From the NCBI GenBank assembly GCA_964023275.1, contig OZ029922.1, positions 2,479,034 through 2,543,033 of the forward strand: DNA of 64,000 nucleotides, given 5' to 3'. The translations under genes and the position numbers were made by a program. The notes beneath the pieces were generated by a model that had not been told where the DNA came from, searched no databases, and saw nothing but the letters and a program-made list of their open reading frames with translations. Positions 20,133 to 30,022 of the stretch are shown piece after piece (position 1 is the stretch's first letter; the number at the start of each line of letters is the position of its first letter). Origin of the DNA: Norana najaformis. Its lineage: Eukaryota; Annelida; Clitellata; Crassiclitellata; Hormogastridae.

Positions 20133-22195
20133 AGGCGTTATAACCCCCTCAAAGTCCGATCTACACCTCATCGTGGTGAGGGGGTGAAAACAGTCAAGTA
20201 GGGGAATGCCTGCTGGGGCTAAGCCATCAGTGGTGAAGGTCTTGACCGAAGTATCACCTTGGGCGCTACGCGAGGTGGACAGGCCCAGCAGGAACCCTGA
20301 AACAGCTGGCTAACGTAGACGGCAACTGTCTTGGATGTGACGTTAAAACATCCAGAGCCATGGGCAGCAGCACGGCTCTCATCGACAACTAGCGGAAGAG
20401 ATGTACAGATACATCCAACGGTGGTTGCCGAGTTCATGACGAGGCGTATGCTGGGTTCAACTCGGTATAACGGCGAGTCAACTGCAGGATCAACAAGAGA
20501 TTGGGGTGCTCAGTTGGTCATATAACCCCATAGAGCATGAATGGACAAAGCGACAGTCGAACCAGAGAGGGTGAATGAAAGATGGAAAGAATATTGCGAG
20601 GAATTATACAATGACGGAAATGTGAACGTAGTGATTAACATCCCAGAAATGGAGCCTCCTCCACTGAAAGAAGAAATCAGACGGGCCCTACTAAAATCAG
20701 CTACACTTAAAGCACCTGGTCCCTATGACATAGCTGCCGAACTGTAAAGGTTTGGTGGGGAAATGACACTGGCCAAGCTGCATGAGATCTGTGTGAAGGT
20801 GTGGAAGACAGGGGACTGGCCAGAGGAATGGACACAATCGATCTTCATTCCTCTCCCTAAAAAAGGGGACTTGCTCCGTTGCGAGAATTACAGAACTATT
20901 GCCTTAGTCTCGCACGCTAGCAAAATTCTACTGAGAGTTATTCTAGAGAGGATACAAACTAAGCTTGAAGACGAGATTGCTCAAGAGCAGGCGGGGTTTA
21001 GACCAAGAAGAGGCACAAGGGATCAGATTACAAACCTCAGGATCATATTGGAGAAATCTAGAGAAAGAAGTCAACCACTGTACCTCTGCTTCATTGACTT
21101 TACAAAGGCCTTTGACATGGTACAACATGATCAGCTATGGCTAACCATGCTTGAAATGGGTTTTCCACCACAACTGGTCCAACTGTTAAGAAACCTCTAC
21201 AGACAACAACGCGGTGCAGTCAGGACAGATCGTCTCGTGTCTGCATGGTTCAGTGTCAAAAAAGGAGTCCGGCAGGGATGTAATCTTTCGCCCTGTCTGT
21301 TCAACATATTGGCAGAACAAGTGATGCGGAAGGCACTACAAGGATATAATGGAGGTTTCAGAATCGGTGGCAAGATCATCAGCAATCTCAGGTACGCAGA
21401 TGACATCGTCTTATTGGCCACATCACCAGAACAACTGCAGGAGTTAGTAAACCGTGTTGAGAATGCTGCAAATGAGTATCATATGCTGATCAATGCAAAA
21501 CAGACGAAAGTGATGACAAATACAGGCGAAGCACTTGAGATCGACGTGGTTGATGGAAGACTGGAGAAGGTGGACTACTTCATGTACCTGGGGAGCAGAG
21601 TAGCAGTGGATGCGGACTGTACGGTTGAGGTGAAATCGAGACTAGCCATGGGAATGGCAGTCATGGTTAAGCTCACAAAGATGTGGAAAAACAAGTCACT
21701 TAGCATCAAGACCAAATTACGCCTGATGAGGGCCTTGGCATGGCCGGTGGCGACATATGGGTGTGAGGCCTGGACATTAAAGAAGGAAGAGGAGAGACGC
21801 ATTCAGGCTTTTGAAAACAAGTGCGTCAGAAAGTTACTGCGGATTGCCTGGACAAAGAAGATGACCAATGAACAGGTGTACCAACTGGCTGGGGTGCAAA
21901 ACGAGCTGCTGGGTCACATTAAGGCCCGCAAGTTGCGTTATTTCGGGCACGTGATAAGACATCCTCAGGACACCATCGAGAGTAGTGTTATGATCGGTCT
22001 TGTTGAGGGGAACCGAGGCCGCGGAAGGCCAAAGATAAGTTGGATTGACAACATCTCGGCATGGACTAGCTTGTCGGGAACCAGGTTGTTGGATGCTGCG
22101 CGCAATAGATGGCTTTGGTCGAAGACGATCCTATCATGTAGTCAACCGTCGCGACGCGACGATGACGAATTGACATGACATGACAGGCGTTATAA
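20133..22195 (+). mobile_element. RTE-like LINE insertion with target duplication
   Basis: The insert (20144-22184) lies between two copies of AGGCGTTATAA (20133-20143, 22185-22195), an 11-bp target duplication. It begins with a leader containing CACCTCATCGTGGTGAGG and ends in a TGACA-type tail, as RTE-like elements end in short repeats. The leader passes directly into the region just before the reverse transcriptase, so the endonuclease domain is missing. The target lies inside a GGCGCTATAAAAGTCTTC-like end motif of an older repeat. Confidence 0.75.
20541..22178 (+). pseudogene. LINE reverse transcriptase, one stop codon
   Basis: The frame runs from W-K-E-Y-C-E-E-L-Y through the RT to the end, broken only by TAA at 20745-20747, where relatives read A-E-L-L-K-x-G-G-E. 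Downstream 471 codons are open: P-L-P-K-K-G-D, Y-R-T-I-A-L, E-Q-A-G-F-R-P-R-R-G-T, the first catalytic Asp in C-F-I-D-F-T-K-A-F-D, V-R-Q-G-C-N-L-S-P, and R-Y-A-D-D-I-V with the catalytic Asp pair. A C-terminal W-T-K-K-M-T-N-E-Q-V, Y-F-G-H-V and G-R-G-R-P-K block and a final D-D-D-E match RTE-type proteins. With no endonuclease and a stop, this copy cannot move by itself. The clade is assigned from memory of motifs. Confidence 0.8.
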
Positions 22196-22491
22196 AATCT
22201 TCGGCGGCCACGCCAACAATTTAATTCGTAGTTCGTACAGATAAATGCGACTCTCAGTCTATACTTACTCCTCCTCACCTATGGCAACAATGACGTAATC
22301 TCTACGTCACAAAAGCCATATAAACTGTTCCCGCCTTGAGCTTGGCGCCAACAATCGCAACAAGTGCAATAAGTTTAACTGAAATCTGAATAATGATATT
22401 TGAAAACAACGTATTGACTCGTGTCTAGATAAGTTATTTTCCCGAATTAATTAATTATACTACTGTAATAAATAATATGATTAATAATCTC

Positions 22492-22723
22492 ACCCTCGTT
22501 GGTCGACGGGTCTTTTAATTGCAGCTTCACGATGTAGTCTGGTTCCAGAATTTACCGTTCTCGTCACCGTGCACTTTTCCACGGAGATCGTCGTCCATTT
22601 GAAATGCCGTCCTTCGCAGACGATAATAGATTGCCGAATCTTTGGATCAAAGTTCACTTTAGAAATGATCCACATCTTTCTCGTCGAAGAACAGGTAGAA
22701 ATGCTCAACAGTTTGTATAACAA
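22492..22723 (-). other. Unassigned open frame with a good donor
   Basis: A 77-codon minus-strand frame reading K-M-W-I-I-S-K-V-N-F-D-P-K-I, then I-I-V-C-E-G-R-H-F-K-W. It ends at CGAGG|GTGAGA, a strong 5' splice site. No family is recognised and the acceptor is unclear. It could be an exon downstream of the TIR gene on the same strand, or chance. Confidence 0.25.
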
Positions 22724-23351
22724 CCAGTTGACATATGAATCAACTTAGCTTCGAACTACGAAAACACGACGAACAGCGATGAAGTTGCTACGCTTCTCGA
22801 ATCACCTTCATAGACTTGAGGTCAAATGATCAGTTTATCGTTCACTGCTTTTTCTAGAACTTTAACGCGTCTTAATCTATATGGCTAGCTATAAATCGTC
22901 CAGATTACAGTTTACGCACGGAGTTTGGGACGGATTTTTCACAGCGATCCTTAATCCGCCACGTCCAATGCAGAACTGAGTAGACTGATCGAATTTTCTC
23001 GCTCAACCGTCTTGAAGAAAGTTCGGCTGCCATTCCATGGCTTCCGATCAAAAATCCTTAGTCATTCGCAATCAGATTCACCGGTACCCTGCTTTTGTTT
23101 CAGTCCTTGACATCGCACAGTTCACACCCATAAACCCCATTTAATATCACTTAACTAACTAAACTGGCCATAATTAACGCTAAAAAATTAACGTAACCAA
23201 ATATTTTCTGTTAGCATGTTAATCTGAAGTGGAGTCGGATTACGTGATCCTGGCAGCTCCTCAGCCTGCGAAAGCCGGACTGAAGCTTCTTGAACCGATT
23301 GATGGATTCAATGTGCCAGTTCAGCCTGTGGGTAACTAATCGTTCCATTAC

Positions 23352-23592
23352 CTTTAAGGGCACAGAGGTCAACGTAATCGAACGAATGGACTTTCCCTCA
23401 TAGACTGGTTTGTTCAGCTTCAGGAAAAGGACCATAATGGAATACTTCCAGGCTGTCCTGTTCCCGAAACGAAACTTCCTGTTATTGAACACAAAAGTCG
23501 GAAAACGTGAATCGGAAGCATTCCCAACTGTAGTTGGAACAGGTCGTTTGGGAGTGGGCAGCGAAGCAGGTCTGAACAGTTTCAGTTGATTA
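23352..23592 (-). CDS. TIR locus exon E5 (candidate, partly LINE-derived)
   Basis: It starts after TTTCTATAG with one base, matching the phase of E4. The frame opens N-Q-L-K-L-F-R-P-A-S-L-P-T-P-K-R-P. It then enters LINE reverse transcriptase sequence (W-K-Y-S-I-M-V, L-N-K-P-V-Y-E-G-K-S) and could splice at AAAG|GTAATG (23351) or read on through V-M-E-R-L-V-T-H-R-L-N-W to a stop at 23211. If real, part of a LINE has been taken in as a C-terminal exon. Confidence 0.4.
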
Positions 23593-23687
23593 CTATAGAA
23601 AAAATATAAGTCTTATTTATGGTAATTTCGTTCGTCATTAGACGTTTTTCATATCTAGTAGTTAAAGCATTAAGTCTATGTTCTCAC

Positions 23688-23816
23688 CAAATGTCCACGT
23701 GGAAGTAGTGGAGGTGATGGCTGCAACAATCGTCGTGACGGCAGGCGGTGATGGTGGTGACGGAAGTGATGTGGTGGGGAGAGGCCTGATCCACCATAGT
23801 GATCAACTTTCCTCTT
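23688..23816 (-). CDS. TIR locus exon E4 (candidate)
   Basis: 129 nt between TTCATACAG and G|GTGAGAAC. In the frame set by E3 it is open for 42 codons and reads I-T-M-V-D-Q-A-S-P-H-H-I-T-S-V, a His/Cys-rich stretch with no recognised fold. Entry and exit phases both match its neighbours, which is the main support. Confidence 0.45.
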
Positions 23817-23869
23817 CTGTATGAATAGACAGTTATTTTGGCTGAATATTTTTATATATGATCTCACCT

Positions 23870-24010
23870 AATCTAAAATAAACTAATCGAATCTACTGAT
23901 TTCTATAGCGCCATTATCATAATGCATAAGGCATCAATCCACGGTCGGTTTAAATGAAACCATAGTCAAAATCATAATTTTTTATAGAATAGCTCAGCGT
24001 AGAATAAATA
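23870..24010 (-). repeat. CR1/L2 family B, 3' piece
   Basis: Inverted end CTAATCTAAAATAAACTAATC, TTTCTATAGCGCCATTATCA and GCATCAATCCACGGTCGG. It lies in the intron between E4 and E3. Confidence 0.55.
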
Positions 24011-24253
24011 TAGTAGGCTGTGGTCGGTTGATCCCGATCGAAGGAGCGCTTAGCCACTAATAAATAACTGAACATGGTTTCAGTGGTAAAGTCTCATTAA
24101 TTATGTTGATAACTCAAAATTTTCAAACTCGTATAATATTAGTCTAACAAGTTTTATGGTTTCTGTAAGTAAGTAATGTATTTGTTTCCCGTTATCAGTT
24201 GTCTAATCAGCTGAATTTGACTGATCCATTTTAAACTTTTCCTGTCAAAATAC

Positions 24254-24456
24254 CTATCATGTGATAATTGAAACAGCTTACTTGACAATGCCTTTCTTAT
24301 CCTTGTACACACTCTTTTCCTTGTCTGATCAAAGTTTTCATTGGTGAGCTTATGGTCGTATTCGATCGACAGGTGCAAACCAGCAACAGATCTTGTCACA
24401 TAACGAACAATTTTCACATAGACCATCTTTTTGTCATCTTCTCGCAAATGCGACCT
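24254..24456 (-). CDS. TIR locus exon E3 (C-terminal part of TIR domain)
   Basis: 203 nt between TTTCAACACAG and GATAG|GTATTT, open throughout. It reads D-D-K-K-M-V-Y-V-K-I-V-R-Y-V, then L-S-I-E-Y-D-H-K-L-T-N-E-N-F, which fits the last strand and helix of a TIR fold (a conserved hydrophobic strand after a charged turn). Decayed relatives lie at 25540-25745 and 29060-29265. Entry phase is 0 while E2 exits in phase 1, so a small intermediate exon is missing or unrecognised, or this gene is broken here. Confidence 0.55.
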
Positions 24457-24539
24457 CTGTGTTGAAATAGAAATAGATAACATCATGAAATATTTTCATT
24501 ATTAACAGCAATTTACTTACTGTTTTGTTTTTTGAATTT

Positions 24540-25150
24540 TGCAGATCCTCGCTCAATTTTATATACTCATATACTCATAGAATCAAATCACGTTTGCCTC
24601 AGGCTGTCCTAATCCCATTAGCTAATGCATTGGTTTCCATCAAAATTGACTACTGTAACTCACTTCTTATTAGCATCACTAGGAGAGATCTGCACAAACT
24701 ACAGATGGTTCAAAATTATCAAAAAGCCACACCAAACCTTCAACAAGAACACTGGTTGTCCAACGAGCAAAGAATCCAGTTAAAAATTTGTCCTATGGTT
24801 CACAAAATATACAATACATACCGACATACCTATATCCCATTTTCACCCCTTGTATCAACATATACTGCACTCAATAAACGGACACAACGACTCTTGTTGT
24901 GCCTCGTATTAGTCATAGGTGTGGTTTTCTGTAAGAAAGTAATGCATTTGTTAAATGGACACAGCGACTCTTGTTGTGCCTCGTGTCAGTCATAGGTGTG
25001 GTTTTCAGGCATTCTCTGTAGCTGATCTCAGCTTGCCAAGTTCTATTCGTTCTGTTCTTCAGGTCCAAGCTTAACTTCTTTCAATATGTTTATCCACTAT
25101 AGCCTAACTTTTGGATTCGCCAACCTATCTCAATTCGACCTGAACACAGA
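24540..25150 (+). mobile_element. CR1/L2 family B ORF2 C-terminal region
   Basis: The plus strand reads R-L-P-Q-A-V-L-I-P-L-A-N-A-L-V-S, K-I-D-Y-C-N-S-L-L and R-D-L-H-K-L-Q-M-V-Q-N, the usual block after the RT core in CR1/L2 elements. Frame breaks follow. A later S-K-L-N-F-F-Q-Y-V-Y-P segment near 25075 is the terminal motif. It sits between exons E3 and E2, on the opposite strand, exactly where the TIR model lacks a segment. Confidence 0.7.
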
Positions 25151-25239
25151 CTAATTAATATAACCCAAAAATAACGAAATATTTGTAGCTAAAACACCTG
25201 GTTACCCACTAAACCCATTCGATGCATAATTTTACTTAC

Positions 25240-25341
25240 CGTTGGCACACCAGAGACTTCTGTCGAAATCTTTCGGTAGAATGCACAAGCAGATTACGGA
25301 CATCTCTATAGCTCCCGCGAGCTCAAAATCCAGCGTATAAT
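25240..25341 (-). CDS. TIR locus exon E2 (middle of TIR domain)
   Basis: 102 nt between ATTTACAG and ACG|GTAAGT. Entered in phase 1 from E1 it reads D-Y-T-L-D-F-E-L-A-G-A-I-E-M-S, then V-I-C-L-C-I-L-P-K-D-F and S-L-W-C-A-N. This is the TIR segment after the BB loop: an amphipathic helix, the core strand ending in a Pro, and the W-C motif. In NAD-cleaving TIR proteins the catalytic Glu follows shortly after W-C; here the exon ends at that point. Only one copy is found although E1 has five. Confidence 0.65.
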
Positions 25342-25539
25342 CTGTAAATATAACTACTTTTAAAGATTTTCCCTTAAATGTAATTAAAATTTATACAATA
25401 TAATACAATATAAATGTTGGTAGATTACTCATTGTCTGAATGTCTATCTACTGAGCCAACACCAATTTGCACTTAGAAGTCTGTGCAGGATATGCGTTTG
25501 ATTGGTCGTAGTATCTATATCCGCTGTTCATGGCCGATG

Positions 25540-25745
25540 TCATTCGCAAGACTGTCCTCAAAATACCTATCATGTGATAATTCAAACAGCTTACTCGATT
25601 ATGCTTTTCTTTTCTTTGCGAGAACATTTTCCATCATGTGCTCAAAATTTTGATTAGTCAACTTATGGTGGTATTACTTCCTTATGTAAATTTAAAAGGT
25701 TCAGCATTTGGTGCTTCTGCGGTCTACTGACGTATCTGTCTATAA
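25540..25745 (-). pseudogene. Decayed E3-like exon, cassette 1
   Basis: Matches E3 over the part encoding Y-H-H-K-L-T-N-Q-N-F-E and S-K-L-F-E-L-S-H-D-R, but frameshifts and stops break it. Its donor-like GATAG|GTATTT is kept. Confidence 0.55.
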
Positions 25746-25915
25746 ATATAACTATGGTCCTATATTAGGGGATGAGGCTAACGATAACTAATTACAACTA
25801 ACAGTCACGACATCAAAATGAATAATAACTATAACTGAAACTTCACTACTAGTGCATTATACAACGGCGCTATAAAAGTAGAAAAATTGTAAATTTATAT
25901 TTAAATTTCATTTAC

Positions 25916-26024
25916 CAATATCGTGCTCGTCCAAAAATGTTGAGATCTGGTGCCTTTGCAGGTACTGGACTATTCGTCGTGCCCATTCACGATCTGATGA
26001 GCTGTGACTGACGAATACCGACAT
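25916..26024 (-). CDS. TIR first coding exon, copy E1e
   Basis: 109 nt between TGTCATAG and TTG|GTAAAT. ATG is the first codon of the exon. It reads M-S-V-F-V-S-H-S-S-S-D-R-E-W-A-R-R, then a helix and F-L-D-E-H-D-I, matching strand A, helix A, strand B and the start of the BB loop of a TIR domain. It exits in phase 1, fitting E2. It is the copy closest to E2. Confidence 0.7.
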
Positions 26025-26480
26025 CTATGACAAATTACAAGTAATTTTGATTAAAGCCAAATTAGCCACCGATGACTCATTCAGAATCCATGGCAGTAAT
26101 CAAAGGCAGTCACAACAGCCCCAAATATCAATACGGCCAACAACGCGTAAGCTGATCTCCCTGGCTAGCCATGAACAAAACTGATGGATATATAGCATCA
26201 GGAAAGGTTGATTTAAATTAAAATGAAGCTATTTTAAAAATGAACAAAATTATGGACTGTTAAGACACCCAAAACAACTTTAACAAAAACTATAACTAAA
26301 ACTGAAATGTTCTAGCTTTAATAACTATAACTAAAACTTGAGAAATAACGATAACTAATTACAACTAACAGTCACGACATCAAAATAAATAATAACTATA
26401 ACTGAAATTTCACTACTAGTGCATTATACAACGGCGCTATAAAAGTTGAAATTAAAAATATCTATTTAAATTTTATTTAC

Positions 26481-26589
26481 CAATATCGTGCTCGTCCAAA
26501 AATGTTGAGTTCTGGAGCCTTTGCAGGTATTGGTCTATTCGTCGTGTCCATTCTCGATCTGGTGAGCTGTGACTGACGAATACCGACAT
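26481..26589 (-). CDS. TIR first coding exon, copy E1d
   Basis: Same borders and length as E1e. It reads M-S-V-F-V-S-H-S-S-P-D-R-E-W-T-R-R and ends F-L-D-E-H-D-I. Differences from E1e cluster in helix A; the L-D-E-H-D-I end is unchanged. Confidence 0.65.
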
Positions 26590-26923
26590 CTATGACAAAT
26601 TACAAGTAATTTTGATTAAAGCCAAATTAGCCACCGATGACTCATTCAGAATCCAGGGCAGTAATTAACGGCAGTCACAACAGCCCCAAATATCAATACG
26701 GCCAACAACGGGTAAGCTGATCTCCCTGGCTAGCCATGAACAAAACTGAGGGATATATAGCATCAGGAAAAGTTGATTTAAATTAAATTGAAGCTATTTT
26801 CAAAATGAACAACATTATGGACTGTTAAGACACCAAAAACAACTTTAACAAAAACTATAACTAAAACTGAAATGCTCTAGCTTTTAAGAACTATAACTAA
26901 AACCAAAACTTGAAAAATAACGA

Positions 26924-27142
26924 TAACACTCACGACATCAATTTGGGACTTAGCCACATCTTTTTCAGCTTGAATTCTTCTACACGTGCTTCTTCCGGTG
27001 TAATTGTAGCACACTTGATGCCAACGCTGTGCTTAAGAATAGCACTTGCAGCGTCAATGGTCACCTGGTCACTGGTGGCGTCTCGGTGAGGTAGACCAAG
27101 ATTAAAGTAGAGGGCTTCCACAACTAACACTCACGACATCAA
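26924..27142 (-). pseudogene. Isocitrate dehydrogenase fragment inserted in the TIR array
   Basis: The minus strand of 26942-27124 reads [16 protein letters not shown], then [16 protein letters not shown] and K-L-K-K-M-W-L-S-P. This is the highly conserved N-terminal region of NADP-dependent isocitrate dehydrogenase around the K-C-A-T-I-T-P motif. It lacks the G-T-I-R substrate loop that follows in the enzyme. The insert is bordered by 18-bp direct copies of TAACACTCACGACATCAA (26924-26941, 27125-27142). About 60 residues remain open, which suggests recent capture. It may be a partial retrocopy or a repair-patch insertion. Confidence 0.75.
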
Positions 27143-27252
27143 AATAAATAATAACTATAACTAAAACAGATAACTAAAACTTCACTACTTGTGCATTATA
27201 CAACGGCGCCATAAAAGTTGATATTATAAATATATATTTAAATTTTATTTAC

Positions 27253-27361
27253 CGATATCGTGCTCGTCTAAATAGGTTGATACATTGCGCTTTTGGAGGT
27301 ATCTATCGATACGATGGGCCCATCTGCTGTTCTTTGAGCTGTGGCTCAAAAAAACCGCCAT
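27253..27361 (-). CDS. TIR first coding exon, copy E1c
   Basis: 109 nt with the same splice borders. It reads M-A-V-F-L-S-H-S-S-K-N-S-R-W-A-H-R and ends Y-L-D-E-H-D-I. It belongs with E1a (M-A-V-F-L type), whereas E1b, E1d and E1e are M-S-V-F-V type. Confidence 0.7.
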
Positions 27362-27645
27362 CTATGACACATTACAAGTAATTCTGATTAAAGCCAAATT
27401 AGCCACCAATGACTCATTCTGAATCCAGGACAGTACTCTCAAAGGCAGTCACAACAGTCCCAAATGTCAATACGGCCAACAACGGGTAAGCTGGTCACCC
27501 TGCTATGCTATCCTCCGGAACGCGATCGAAATCTTACAGCAAAGCAAAAGGCAACCACACTTAAAATGCAACCTTTCAAAACTATTTCGTGATTTTACCG
27601 ACCTTCTATCCTAATATTTCTTGGTCTAAACCTTTGCTACCTTAC

Positions 27646-27860
27646 CTTCGCCGGTTTTATTCACATCAATTTTCATTTATATTTAACGTTTAGCAGTTTA
27701 TCCAAGGTTTTAAATACGAAATAATACACACCCTTACGTCTAACAAAAGCAGAACGATCCAAGAAACTTTTGCACTCCCCACGTGACCCCTTACTAAACT
27801 TTTCATTGGCCGAGAGCCCAGGTCACAGGACCAATGATATATATCCAAAGATTATCAACC
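27646..27860 (-). promoter_or_regulatory. Upstream cassette 1: possible promoter and 5' UTR exon
   Basis: Minus-strand reading passes GGATATATATCATTGG (TATA-like), a CCAAT-containing stretch (GGCCAATGAAAAG), and about 130 bp later CGGCGAAG|GTAAGG, a good 5' splice site 285 bp before the E1c acceptor. Nearly the same block recurs at 30416-30620, and its outer part at 31015-31085. Conservation across copies supports function or recent duplication; transcription is not shown. Confidence 0.4.
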
Positions 27861-27861
27861 A

Positions 27862-28655
27862 TAAATTACCGTAATTAATCGTAATCTCGAGATTTCCACA
27901 GCGTCTTACGAAAGCTAAGTTGCGGGAACTAGATTATTCACAAGCGCTCAGTCAAAACAAAATCGATAGGCAAAAGGGTTCGGTTCCAGGTCAAGATCCA
28001 GAAGCCAAGCAGTCAGACAGTCGGAAGGCTACAGTGCATGGTGTTTGAAACTGAAGGGAGACGAGAGGTAAGATAAAGAGGAAGGCTCAGAATAAGATGT
28101 CTGGAAATGTGTTCAGTTTTGAGTGAAAGACTAGGGCAGAAACTGAAAGAGATGCAGAAACTGAAAGAGATGAAGTGTTGGTGCGATGGATCAGACAATT
28201 GTCGTAATTCTGGCGGGAGGTTTTTCCAGATGGGTGGGCAGCTATGGTTATGGGGCGATTTCCAAATTTTAAGGATGAGGTAACGGGAGGGTGAAGTGCT
28301 AAGGCAGACGAGCAGCGGGTTGAATGGAGTGGTTGGATTATAAATAATTGACAAAGATAAGAGGGTTGAGAGGACTGAAGTGTGTTGTAGGTAAGGGATT
28401 CGACTTTGTACTCTATTCGTTCAGGTATTTTATGCCAGTGAGGTGACAAGAACAGGAATCATGTGATGGTGTTTGGGAGTTTTGGCGACAGCTTTGGTGA
28501 ATAGCTTGAAGGCTGTTTATTTGAGTGGTATCTATACTGAGGAAAAGTGTATTACAGAAGTCTAGTTTTGCATGCACTATGGATTTTACAATGGTAAATG
28601 CAGTTTTGAAGTTAAGCATAGGGCAGATTCTGCGAGGGTCGCGGATGTGCATAAA
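27862..28655 (-). mobile_element. CR1/L2 family A, ORF2 C-terminus and 3' end
   Basis: The minus strand reads R-I-C-P-M-L-N-F-K-T-A-F-T-I, A-K-L-D-F-C-N-T-L-F-L, then I-P-E-R-I-E-Y-K-V-E-S-L-T-Y and S-Y-L-C-Q-L, the classic L2 order, ending V-F-H-S-K-L-N-T-F. Frames shift between blocks. The 3' end has TCGATTTTGTTTTGACTGAG and CTCGAGATTACGATTAATTA. It is the longest family A copy here. Confidence 0.8.
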
Positions 28656-28859
28656 GCAAGAGCGGGAAAGATGAGTTGTATGATCAGAAAAGGTGAAGTT
28701 TTTGTCGAATATTAGGCCTACACCTAAATTGCGGACAGAAGATTAAAGGTGTGGGGGGAGGCAGAGTCCAGGCTGAGGGAGACAGAGGGGTCAGAAATTT
28801 TCTTGAGCTAGTCGCGTAGGCCAATAAATATGGATGTGATTATCATCAGTAGAGCAGAA

Positions 28860-29060
28860 ATCAAGGCTCCGAATCACGCTGTCACGAGTCATCGAGGGTC
28901 CGAGGCTTCGACTCACGCTGTTCAAAGCAGCTCTAAGCGTAAACAGAGTGCAACTAAATCCCAGCCAGTGGCCCCGGTACATTGCATTAATAAAAACACT
29001 TGTGGCGGAAGGGTGGACGTCACAAATCGAGATGCAGAATTTCCACTGTTCATGGCCGAT
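28860..29060. repeat. Duplicated flank of TIR cassettes, copy 1
   Basis: Shares GTAGAGCAGAAATCAA, the stretch CCCGGTACATTGCATTAATA continuing into AAAACACTTGTG, and CGAGATGCAGA with 31130-31265. It borders the decayed E3 of cassette 2. Confidence 0.6.
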
Positions 29061-29265
29061 GCCATTCGCAAGACTGTCCTCAAAATACCTATCTTGTGAT
29101 AATTCAAACAGCTTATTCGATTATGCTTTTCTTTTCTTTGCGAGAACATTTTCCATCATGTGCTCAAAATTTTGATTAGTCAGCTTGTGGTGGTATTACT
29201 TACTTATGTAAATTTAAAAGGTTCAGCATTTGGTGCTTCTGCGGTCTACTGACGTATCTGTCTAT
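29060..29265 (-). pseudogene. Decayed E3-like exon, cassette 2
   Basis: Very close to the piece at 25540-25745, with the same disabling changes, so the decay preceded the cassette duplication. Confidence 0.55.
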
Positions 29266-29437
29266 AAATATAACTATGGTCCTATATTAGGGGATGAGGC
29301 TAACGATAACTAATTACAACTAACAGTCACGACATCAAAATGAATAATAACTATAACTGAAACTTCACTACTAGTGCGTTATACAACGGCGCTATAAAAG
29401 TAGAAAAATTGTAAATGTATATTTAAATTTCATTTAC

Positions 29438-29546
29438 CAATATCGTGCTCGTCCAAAAATGTTGAGATCTGGTGCCTTTGCAGGTACTGGTCTATTCATC
29501 GTGCCCATTCACGATCTGATGAGCTGTGACTGACGAATACCGACAT
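29438..29546 (-). pseudogene. TIR first exon copy E1b, with a stop
   Basis: Nearly identical to E1e and with intact splice borders, but codon 17 is TGA where E1e has CGA, a CpG-type change. It encodes M-S-V-F-V-S-H-S-S-S-D-R-E-W-A-R and stops. Confidence 0.7.
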
Positions 29547-30022
29547 CTATGACAAATTACAAGTAATTTTGATTAAAGCCAAATTAGCCACTGATGACTC
29601 ATTCAGAATCCATGGCAGTAATCAAAGGCAGTCACAACAGCCCCAAATACCAATACGGCCAACAACGGGTAAGCTGATCTCCCTGGCTAGCCATGAACAA
29701 AACTGAGGGATATATAGCATCAGGAAAAGTTGATTTAAATTAAAATGAAGCTATTTTCAAAATGAACAACATTATGGACTGTTAAGACACCAAAAACAAC
29801 TTTAACAAAAACTATAACTAAAACTGAAATGCTCTAGCTTTTAAGTACTACAACTAAAACCATAACTTGAAAAATAACGATAACTAATCACAACTAACAC
29901 TCACGACATCAAAATAAATAATAACTATAACTAAAACAGATAACTAAAACTTCACTACTTGTGCATTATACAACGGCGCCATAAAAGTTGATATTATAAA
30001 TATATATTTAAATTTTATTTAC

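Noticed and set aside
26481-26589. E1 copies as separate complete small proteins
   Set aside because: Each holds only the first 36 residues of a TIR fold and ends at a splice donor, so it cannot be a whole domain.
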